DNA of 64,000 nucleotides, from the NCBI GenBank assembly GCA_904066235.2, contig CAJFCV020000006.1, positions 4,030,001 to 4,094,000 on the forward strand, read 5' to 3'. The translations under genes and the position numbers were made by a program. Shown here in pieces: positions 13,585-25,429 of the stretch (position 1 is its first letter; each line of letters begins with the position of its first letter). This DNA is from Bursaphelenchus xylophilus (taxonomy: Eukaryota > Nematoda > Chromadorea > Rhabditida > Aphelenchoididae). Below the pieces are notes generated by a model, which saw only the letters and a program-made list of their open reading frames with translations, made no database searches and was not told the origin of the DNA.

Positions 13585-13920
13585 GCTTAAAAGCATTACT
13601 AACCGTATGTATGTCGATTACATAACCCAGAAATATAACTTGTATACTTATTCATGGTGAATTTCATTTCGTTATTTTTTTTTTGATAATAATTGCATCT
13701 TACTAACCCTGTCGAAGTATGAAAATAAATTATATTTACTATGTCTTAGGACAGACTGTCGTGGCTTGATCGGGTTTCTTGGACCTGGTACCTTTTCCTG
13801 AACCAGCTGTGACCTTTGTCCAGCCGGTGGTGGGACATAAATCGTGACCGTAATCCAAAGTTAGAATGATAAATGTTTATTTATGGATAATGAAATACAA
13901 TAATCGGCAAAGCAAGCTGC
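13585..13920. other. Convergent 3' region
   Basis: Tail-to-tail region between the TTF2-like gene (+) and the peptide gene (-). AATAAA occurs on the plus strand near 13723 and on the minus strand (TTTATT) near 13876, so both genes have plausible poly(A) signals here. No further gene is seen. Confidence 0.5.
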
Positions 13921-14514
13921 TCATCCGCGGGACGGAAGGAAATAGAAGTTGTCGTAGCCTTTGTTCCTTCTTGGGCGAGACAAAGGGTTTCCGAGGTCTG
14001 AAAATATGAGGAACTGGTGATTTGGTTTATACAAAGTTTAGAAGGCGATTCAAAAATACTTTGGAAACGAAAAAAAAACTATTTCAACATAAAACCCCAG
14101 AGATCAGACTTACTCAGATTATTCAAATCCTCAATGTCATCGTCTTCGTCCAAACTCGGATCAGCATGCACCAGACGCGGGACTGGTATAGATTGCCTAA
14201 TTTCCTCTCATAAGTATCAGTCCGTTCGTAAAGTCGTTGGAATGTTTTCAGCGACGTGCACTGTGCAAGAAAACGCGGAGTGCATGTCGCCGAAAACATT
14301 CCAGCGACTTTACGAACGGCCTAGGAATATTCGGAACGCCTTCGCGAAGACCCAGAATATCAGGCAAAGAGGGCAGCCCGGAGTGCAAGTTGAGGTTCAG
14401 GTTGACTTTAACGCTACGGTCCAAACGTCTCAGGAAACTCTCCAGATTCTCCAGATCGTGTTCAGCCAAAGCTGCAGCGACGAGAAGAGGGAGAACAGCC
14501 ACAAAAAGCTTCAT
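13921..14514 (-). CDS. Neuropeptide-like precursor B (C-terminal NKGYDNFYFLPSRG), 122 aa
   Basis: Predicted secreted precursor. Model: 14314-14514, 14114-14204, 13921-13997; 369 nt, in phase. Residues 1-17 (MKLFVAVLPLLVAAALA) form a clear signal peptide. A spacer follows, with an acidic stretch (LDEDDDIEDLNNL), then SRPRRNKGYDNFYFLPSRG at the very C-terminus. Cleavage after the dibasic RR would release a 14-residue peptide whose terminal Gly could donate an amide, giving an Arg-amide end. The same last 19 residues occur in the neighbouring gene at 15211. The first intron (14205-14313) is almost entirely a MITE that supplies the GTAAAG donor; without this splice the peptide is lost. Family not recognised; the first intron boundary is the least certain part. 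Confidence 0.72.
14219..14322. mobile_element. Short foldback MITE (type D) inside a peptide gene
   Basis: A 104-bp hairpin: left end AGTCCGTTCGTAAAGTCG, right end its near-perfect inverse, with a GTGCACTGTGC motif near the centre. The same ends bound the element at 31523-31712, and a decayed relative sits near 60655. The left flank is AGTATC, a hexamer also found between elements in the 28-34 kb array. It covers nearly all of the first intron of the minus-strand peptide gene and the last three codons of its first exon. Confidence 0.82.
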
Positions 14515-15210
14515 TGGGTCACCAATCGCCCAGGAGGACACAGAGTGAATGAGGGGAAATTCCTGTTTTTTGAACTTTGACGAAACACCCAAATTATGAT
14601 AATTTTCTTTTGTAAATTTGTGAAATTTGCATTTCATGGGAAATGAAAAATTTTTATCGACCTCTTCGAGGCAAATTTCAACTCCATTTTGCGTCAAAAA
14701 GCGCATTTGTCTTTTTCGCTGCACAGTGCAAATTTGAAAAAGGGCCGGAAATTCAACAGCACTGTGCGGATTCTCAAAAAGACCAAGATGAAGTCAAAAA
14801 TGCGACACAATGCGACAGCTCGTCGCATCCGCGATTCCGAGTTCGCCAAGAATTTCAGCGACAAATTCCAAACGATGCGCAAATTTCCGCCCATTTTGCA
14901 TGTCGTTTGTCGCCGAAACTCCCATTTGTCGCTGCGACTTTTGTTCGCCGCCTGGTCTTTCACAAAAATGGAACGGGATCAGACGGTCTTTTTCAGTCTT
15001 CGGCATCATCGCGTGTGATGCCGACATGAATCCCCAATCAATTGTGGCATCTCGCTAAATTCCAATAGGTTTTGTGTCACTTCGTCCACTTCCAGTTCTC
15101 ATCGTTTCCCTAAGAATTTGCCCCATCCAAAATCAGTTGTGGTTCTCACTTTGTCGTCGGAGGCTGGTCTCTTCGCTCACCGTAACCGGGCTCACTCTTA
15201 CACATTCACA
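14515..15210. other. Repeat-bearing intergenic region between peptide genes
   Basis: Divergent upstream regions of the two peptide genes. It carries GCACAGTGC/GCACTGTGC motifs (near 14723 and 14759), as in the 28-34 kb repeat array, and is rich in GTCGC/GCGAC. A perfect 9-bp-arm hairpin TCGGCATCA/TGATGCCGA lies near 15000-15025. Most of it looks like an old foldback element, with promoter sequence at each edge. Confidence 0.4.
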
Positions 15211-16051
15211 ATGTCGAACTCTGCCATCTTCATCATGATCGTGTTGGCTGGGTTGGTCTACGCCTCCGTTGGAACGTCGATGGACGAAGTCAACACCTTG
15301 GACGACGAGAAAAGGGTATTTTATTTTTCTTTTCGTTGTCTTTCTCCTTAGATTTATGAATTTGGAGTCGGTTTTGCGTTTGCAACATGTTTCGCTTCTT
15401 GGGGATGAAATTGCCATACTACGCCGTTTTTCGACTTGCGTCGGGTTTTGCAAGACGTGTTTTTGGTGTAAACACTTTCATAAAAGCCCAACTGGGGTGT
15501 CTGAAACAGTAATGAGTCGAAACTCCGATAAGAATGAGGCAAATTCGATTGATTTCAATTCTGTCTATTTTTGGCATGTTCAATGTCGTAATATGCCCTT
15601 TTTTCGCTTGAAACCGCTGTGCATTGGGGTCTCTTGGTATCAAGAAGACAGTTTTGTCATTTTTCTTGCGTTACGGAACTGTTGCGTGAAGTTTGACAAT
15701 TATGTTATCCATGACGAAAACTGGATAAATCTGAAAGTGGCGCTTTGTTGATCTGTATCTTTTCAGTACGCTCTGAACGAAGTGATCGATTCCCTCCGCA
15801 GTGCGAGCCGTGCAAATGGCGGCTTTTCCAGTGATCCCTACAATGCTGATGGCAGTGGAGCCAGTGGCGAAGAGGAGCCGGTTTTGGTTGCGGTCAATGA
15901 GAGCGAAGAAAGTGGATTAGACAAGGACAACGAGGGCTCTGGTGATTCATATGAAGATCAGATCGGCACTGCTCCGCAATACATGGCACTTTCACGGCCT
16001 CGTCGCAACAAGGGCTACGACAACTTCTATTTCCTCCCTTCCAGAGGCTAG
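15211..16051 (+). CDS. Neuropeptide-like precursor A (C-terminal NKGYDNFYFLPSRG), 129 aa
   Basis: Predicted secreted precursor. Exons 15211-15315 and 15767-16051 (390 nt, in phase, 451-nt intron ending TTTTCAG). Signal peptide MSNSAIFIMIVLAGLVYASVG. Exon 1 ends in a dibasic DDEKR, so cleavage could expose YALNEVIDSLRSASRANGG. A Glu/Ser/Gly-rich acidic spacer follows, and the protein ends SRPRRNKGYDNFYFLPSRG, identical over 19 residues to the minus-strand gene at 13921. Processing after RR and amidation through the final Gly is the natural prediction. AATAAA lies near 16181. Outside the peptide, the two precursors are not obviously alike. I do not recognise a named family. Confidence 0.8.
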
Positions 16052-16249
16052 ATTGTTGATATATCTGTATTATAGCTTTCTTATTTCATAGCATTTTCAT
16101 TTTTTACTACTCACACCTGTGCTTCTTAGAATACCTCACCTTGTAAGCAGTACCTTATACCTCATACTGTAGAATATCAATAAATATATGGTTCATTATG
16201 ATATAAACTAACTGTTTATTGTGTAACTTATTGCCTGATAATATGGCAT

Positions 16250-16469
16250 TTATCCAGTTACCCTGTGGACGGCTCGATGGGCTCTGCGCTGATACCTGGT
16301 TCTTCCTTTGCCATTGTTCACTGAAAGATTAAATTATAAAGTATCAAAGTTTTCACTTACCGAAAGGTCTCTTAATAGGGTTAATAATCTTCTTATTTAT
16401 CCATTCTGTAACCCCAGCGTGAGCAACACCGACAAGAAGAAAGAGGAGGACGAGCAAGATGAGTTTCAT
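16250..16469 (-). CDS. Small secreted basic peptide, 59 aa
   Basis: Exons 16361-16469 and 16250-16320 around a 40-nt intron (GTAAGT...TTTCAG), 180 nt, in phase. Residues 1-18 (MKLILLVLLFLLVGVAHA) are a strong signal peptide; the mature part is about 40 residues, rich in Arg/Lys (GVTEWINKKIINPIKRPF, then a segment with RTRYQRRAHRAVHRVTG). It contains no cysteine. The dibasic sites (KK, KR, RR) would allow further processing. A minus-strand AATAAA lies near 16212, just past the stop. It could be a neuropeptide precursor or a cationic antimicrobial-type peptide; the sequence does not decide. It sits beside two neuropeptide-like genes. Confidence 0.65.
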
Positions 16470-16778
16470 CGAGTCACCGGTCAAGAAGATCAGCGGTTTA
16501 AATGAACCGGAACTCAAAAGGTGTTCGTAAAAACCGTACTAAAAGTGCATGCACCTTCCAACAAAAGTTTTTCTGTGCAGTGACAGGAATTTCGGACAGT
16601 CAATTCAAATTTAGGATGATCATAAGTCAAAATTACGAAAACGAATGGTCCAACTGCAATATACTCTCAAGTCGAACAACCAATAACACCGACCGTTATT
16701 TATAATTATATTTATCGCTGAAAGTAATTCTGTAATCAACTCCATACATTGACAAGATCATGTATACTACTTGTTTGA

Positions 16779-19700
16779 TTATCCGACAAGAGATGCGCTT
16801 CCGGTTTGTCCGACACGTTGAAGGAGTTCACGGGCGATAACAACACGCTGGATTTGAGAGGTACCTTCATAAATCTGGTAGATCTTGGCGTCTCTCATCA
16901 ATTTCTCCACCGGATATTCGGTGTTGAATCCGTTTCCACCGAACACTTGGACCGCATTCGAGGCGGCTTGATTGGCGGCATCAGCGGCAAAGAGTTTAGC
17001 GATGGATGCATAGTAGGATGAGCGGGTTCCACGGTCAACTTCGGCGGCGGCTTTGTAAGTCATCAGACGGGAGAGTTCGAGGTTGACGGCAATGTCGGCG
17101 AGCATGAACGAGACCCCTTGATGCTGAAATTAGAGTGTTTTTGAAGCGGAAGACAAATTTTTTGAAATTTAAAACCCTCCTCGCCACTTACCGCCGCAAT
17201 TGGAACTCCGAAAGTTTTCCTTTCCAACGAATATTTTGCGGCTTCATCCAATGCCCTCCAAGCCAGTCCAACTGCGCCGGCGGCGACTCCAGGTCGAGTT
17301 GTGTCGAAGGCTCCCATAGCAACCTTGAATCCAGCACCCGGGGCTCCAAGAACATTCTCACTTGGTACAACCACGTCTTCGAATGTGATGGCTCTGGTGT
17401 CCGCGCATCGCTGTCCCATGTTGATTTCCTTCTTTCCTCGGACTACTCCTTTGGAGTCTCCATCAACAACAAAGGCGGTAAAGGCTTTTCCGGCCGGAGC
17501 TTTCGGGTCGGGGTCTGTGCGGGCGAGGACGAAGAACCATTTGGCGTGGCCACCGCCGGTGATCCACATCTTCGAACCATTGATGACCCAGTCATTTCCT
17601 GAAAGCAAAATTTTTATCATCAAACGCAGTTCACAACAAACAAATTCAACATAATTGAGCAATTTGATTAAAATTACTTCTATGCCCTCAAATTAAAACC
17701 TAATTCAAATAAAACCATCAAAATCTGTCAAAATCCGCCCATTTCCGCTTTCCAAATCCCCAAATTCCAATTCGCGGAGATGACGGCCAAAGGCCAAAAA
17801 ATCATCCTGCGAGGCAGAGGAGCGGCCAAAAAAGGACGGGAAATTTTCCGGGCGGTTACACTTTAATCGCCCTGCGGGATACTGCAATAACTTTGCCACA
17901 GGATGAAAAGTGCTTCAAATGAGGTGAAAACACCATTCTCGGACAGAGAACACCATTTTCCGAGGGCAACACCATTTATTTTACCCACAGTTATCATCAA
18001 ATTCCTATTTTCCTTTGAAGTCCTAATACCGTATTACATACTTATCACCCATTACTTTCAATTCTACTCCTAATAAGCAACTATTTTTAGAAATACAATT
18101 TATTCAAACCCGACCGTCATCAAGCCTTATTTTTACCTTACACTACATATTCCAACAAAGAGAATCTTCTGTTTTTTCCGCGTAACTCTCACCGGAAGGC
18201 GATTAATACTCTAGCCCCTCTATAACATTGCTCTCTGCTTCAAGTGTATCAAGTTACCGGAAGGATGAGAGCCTTGCATCTGAAGGCCCAATGGGTCAGA
18301 TCGAACGCGGCCGCGGCGGCCGAAGCGACCTTGACTCGGCTTCACTTGGATGAGAAACGCGATCCGAGAGGTCGGAGGAGAGGTTTCGCCGTTCCAGAAG
18401 TTATGACATCGAGTATAGTTCAGAGGATCCGATTGATTCTACCTCATGTTCTCCTGCTCTGTACTACAATACTTTACAGTATCTTGGGAGCCCTGTGTTT
18501 TCAATATACCGAGCAGAATCATGGGCAAGGACACATGTCGCGATATGCACAGAATGCCCGGATGGCTCAGGTAATGATCGTCCCAAATTTAGAACAAAAC
18601 ATTGTGTCTTTACCTCACAACACTTTGACTAACACATTTAAAATCTTTTTTGATTACATCCCCTGAGGGCTTTCGATTGACTATAACAAATAACAATTGA
18701 CAAGGATGTGACACACACGTTGTACACTCAATTCCCCCGAGGGAAACACATATTTCAACTTGTTTTTAAATCCATTTCAGAATGCTCTCTTAAATCTGGA
18801 GATCCCTAGCCTAGCCGGTCTAAGGTTAGAGGACAAGAATGCAACGGATGAACTTATTGAAGACACTATTGACAAGATTATCCAAACTGCCATGGAGGCA
18901 TACAGTGAGGGGATTTCGGCAGAGGAGATTTCCCACAATTCGGTGGAACGAAAACGAGGATCAAAGTGGTCATTTCACTCCGCGCTGTATTTCTCAATTA
19001 CTGTTTTGACCTCCGTAGGTAAGAACCGAGACTTAGACTACTTATGGGGTTTTACCTTCAATCAAAAACGTGTATTACACAACAATACACCACCTAAACA
19101 CTTCATATGACTTTCAGGTTACGGAAATTTGGTGCCTATTTCGCCAATCGGCCGGATCTGTTGCATTGTCTATGGAGCATTAGGGCAAGTTTTTACCAAT
19201 CTTAATTTCATATAACGCGTTCATCATTTCGATTGACAAAACGACACTACAGTGAGGGACCTGATCCAGTGTCAAAAAACGTACCATTTTGTATCCGGCA
19301 ACCATCAAAAATGTGGAAAAATGCTTCCCTCTGCGAGTGAAAAACTTTCCCTCATATAAAGAGCAGGCGCGCTTTTGAAATCGGAGTTTTTTCACTTGGA
19401 GAGGGAAGCATTTTGCCATATTGTTGACACTTCCCAGATTCAAAATGGTACGTTTTTTGCCACTGGATCAGGTCCCTCACTGTACATTTACCACGTCCCA
19501 GATTTTCCAAATTTCTCACCTTCCACCTAGCAATAATCTCCTTTCAGGATTCCTCTGACCCTGATCACAATCGCAGATGTTGCCAAATTCTTTACCGACG
19601 TGTTGGCTCAGACCGAAAACCGATACCGAAAACGTTTGATGAAGTCGACAGAAGGCAGAGGAGATGGCCAAATCAAACATGCAATTGAAGAGACCGTTCA

Positions 19701-21081
19701 TGAGAATGGCGAAGAAGACGAGGAGGATCTACTCTGCGAGCCGGGTCCCCTATCCAAGGCCTTTGTGTTATTTCTTCTCCTAGCTTATATGTTCGTATCA
19801 GCTGTTACGTGTTCCTACTTTGTTGAGACATGGAATTTTGTGGACAGTTACTACTACTGTCTCATTACAATGGTACGAAACCTGTTTTTTGCGACAAAAA
19901 CAATCCTTACATCCAAAAATATTCATCAAGTCTACTACAATATCCCAAACCCCACTAATTTCAGACAACCATCGGATTTGGAGATCTTGACCCGGCTTTG
20001 GCCTATAATCCGCCCGAACATTACTTCGGATGGATTTTCTTCATCTTCGCCGGTCTTATTCTCTCAACCATGACTGTGGACATGTGCGGATCTTCGGCGA
20101 TCCAAAAGATGCATGCTTGGGGAAGAGGAATCGACGCGTTGGCCATATTCTCTGCACTGACAAAGGGTGGAAGTGGGGGTCAATGGAGTGCATTCCAGCC
20201 TGAGGCATTAAGCGATATTCCCTACATTGATCAAAAGGTGCGACAATTGAGTGCGTACGGAATGACTTATGACAACTTGATCTACCGACAAAGCGAGTCG
20301 GAGGATTCTAGCGGAAGGAGTTTACCAAAGTGAAAGACCATTTAGTCCCAAATCTAACGTCTTTTCGCTATCAATCATTACTTAATAAAATAACTTATTG
20401 CAAAATGCTAACCATATTCCTATATCCCGTCTAAAACTTCAATAAATTCCACAAAAGCGTCTACCTTTTTTCTCAGCCTTTGTCTTCACTCCGTTCACAT
20501 CAGATCCAGCTCCGGGTTCGGTTACGCAATATGACTAAAATGATATAATAAAGATCATTATGGTATCACTTACCGCAATCAAAGGCTCATCAGTCAGCAT
20601 TCCAGCGTATTTCTTCTTCTGTGCTTCGTTTCCGGCCAGAAGAAGAGGGGCCAATGCCAAACTAGGGCCCATAATGGCCAGTTGAACTCCAGTGCAGCCA
20701 TACGATAAAGCTTCGATAATAAGGGCGGTTTCAATGTTGGTGCAGCCGGGACCTCCTGCAAATCAACAGCAAATTTTAAAAATAATGAATCAAAAGTACA
20801 ATGGATAATATAAACTCCGAAAATCTTTACTTACCATAGGCTTCCGGAACACTTGGGTTCATCAATCCGATCGAATGGGCCTTCTTGATCAGATCCCATG
20901 GGAATTCTCCAGTTTTATCGTATTCTGCGGCCTTGGGAGCAATTTCTTCCTTGGCAAACTGTAGCGCCACCTTTTGGAATTCCCGTTGTTGGTCATTCAA
21001 ACGGAACGAAAGCGCCCGTTCCGAGCTGACCACGGCTTTCTGCGCTTGGCTGAGGACACGAATGGAGGATGAACGGAGCAT
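16779..21081 (-). CDS. Medium-chain acyl-CoA dehydrogenase, paralogue 1, 416 aa
   Basis: Mitochondrial FAD enzyme for the first step of fatty-acid beta-oxidation. Exons 20835-21081, 20574-20755, 20465-20534, 17192-17598, 16779-17123; 1251 nt, in phase. Seen: an Arg/Ser-rich targeting sequence ([15 protein letters not shown]), [56 protein letters not shown] and the catalytic glutamate in [10 protein letters not shown] (Glu ~388). Length matches MCAD (human precursor 421 aa); short-chain and isovaleryl enzymes fit less well. The 2866-nt third intron (17599-20464) contains a complete potassium channel gene on the other strand. The start directly follows a TGTAG acceptor and lies 160 bp below the stop of the second paralogue, suggesting the downstream cistron of an operon. 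Confidence 0.95.
18265..20333 (+). CDS. Two-pore-domain (TWK/K2P) potassium channel, 434 aa
   Basis: Leak potassium channel of the plasma membrane. Exons 18265-18570, 18781-19018, 19118-19184, 19548-19872, 19965-20333; 1305 nt, in phase. Seen: first helix ~57-79 ([18 protein letters not shown] region), a large extracellular loop, first selectivity filter TSVGYGN (~180-185), [19 protein letters not shown] after the second helix, third helix ~[17 protein letters not shown], second filter TTIGFGD (~313-319), fourth helix and a short tail. This is the standard K2P layout. The third intron has a GC donor (GG|GCAAGT) and carries a MITE. The whole gene lies antisense inside an intron of the acyl-CoA dehydrogenase. 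I chose the ATG at 18265, after which the frame is open. Confidence 0.94.
19250..19482. mobile_element. MITE, CAGTG-ended foldback family, copy 2
   Basis: A 233-bp element in the third intron of the potassium channel gene. Ends CAGTGAGGGACCTGATCCAG and its inverse, flanked by TA on both sides (19248-19249, 19483-19484). The arms share the GATGCTTCC/GGAAGCATC-type blocks with the other copies. Confidence 0.85.
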
Positions 21082-21241
21082 CTACACATTAAATGTCAAA
21101 GAAATAATCAAAAACTTCTACAGACACCAAGTATAAGGTAAACTCCAGGCCAAAACCTGATATTATCCCTTCCAACCTCGCACATATCTCATAAAATTTA
21201 TTCACATGGCTTTAAGGTTAGGTATATAACTACTATCACTT
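21082..21241 (-). promoter_or_regulatory. Intercistronic region of a probable two-gene operon
   Basis: Only 160 bp separate the stop of the upstream acyl-CoA dehydrogenase (21242) from the ATG of the downstream one (21081). On the minus strand it contains AATAAA near 21197-21202. It ends in a TGTAG acceptor directly at the downstream ATG. Poly(A) signal, spacer and acceptor in this order are the hallmark of nematode operons resolved by trans-splicing. Confidence 0.6.
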
Positions 21242-23006
<1,765 letters not shown>

Positions 23007-24017
23007 CCTCGAGTTTTACCACCTGAAACGACCAAAATCATATAACATTTAACAATTGGAACGCCCAAAAACGTGCTTTTTTGTTTACGCTCTCGCGAAA
23101 AACACAAGTTTTCGAGTCGTTCTTCGACCAGCGGCGATCGAACGAATGGACTTTGTATTCTGTGGGGCCCGCCGTCTTGATAAAAAAGGGGAAGGTTTAG
23201 ACAGCCACTTTTTGTTTTTGGGTGGCATCGGCAGATCGCATGGCGAAAACGCCTGCAAAACACTACGAGACTTGTGCGTCACAATCATTAGTCAAACAAG
23301 GTTCATGGAATTTGGACTTGTCTGTCTGGGTGTGAACCTAGTACAACAAAAAAAAATTTTTTTTGCTCGTAGGGAAACCAACGGGTAGGTTCTAGGGATC
23401 AACAAGATCATGGAGGCAAGCAATTAGCACCTTACAAGAAAAAAACTTGCCCGTTCCTATCACTTTACAACAAACCGAATACAATTTTACCCAAAATTAG
23501 CTAACTTTACAATTTCTATCTTTTCAATTCAAATTCAGAGTCGCCGTGCCAGAAAATGGCATGCAATTGTAAGAATTTCAAAGATAAGACAAAAAACCGC
23601 TCAGAAACCTATGCGGCAAACAATTCGGGCCATGTACAACATTACTTTATAGAAAACGCAATTAAATACATCCCCGATGATCATAAAGCAATCAAAAACC
23701 TTTTTGATGTTTCGTTGATAACAACGTAACAGTTTGTCGCCAGTTATGACCGTTTTATGTCTCGAAAACACATTCAAGTTGGTAAAATAAATTTATTTTC
23801 CTGTCTCTCGCCACGATCCGCCTGCGGGCGCACGTTTTTCTATCGTAATTTTATTTCCGTCTTTTTTCCAACGCATTTCCAACGTCCGCCGTTTGGAGAT
23901 GAAGTCTCCTCCAAGAAGTATCAGACTTGCATTTTAAATAGATTCTGTCTCATATTGAAGTAAGTTCGGTTTAGGTTTAATTTATTTTGTTTTTAGGCGA
24001 CTTGAAGGACAGGAAAG
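23007..24017. promoter_or_regulatory. Divergent upstream region of the dehydrogenase operon and Rab6
   Basis: About 1 kb between divergent start codons. An acceptor-like TTTTTAG ends at 23997, 20 bp upstream of the Rab6 ATG. Open frames here lack coding character. Presumably it holds both promoters and 5'UTRs; no specific element is recognised. Confidence 0.4.
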
Positions 24018-25254
<1,237 letters not shown>

Positions 25255-25429
25255 AAGAGCTTGAAACCACCCGTCCTCCGTCCGCTCAACTCGCTTATGG
25301 CAACGAAACGGCTAAGATTTATTTGTATATCTACTGTTTATACTAATTTATTTTGTGATAAGGCTTTGATAAATACAGTAATATTGGAACACAAGCCTCG
25401 GAAAGACAATAAATATGAGGTGGGGGCGG

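Noticed and set aside
15091..15351. Extending precursor A upstream of the ATG at 15211
   Set aside because: The signal peptide begins exactly at MSNSAIF. Upstream residues are not hydrophobic and would place the signal peptide internally.
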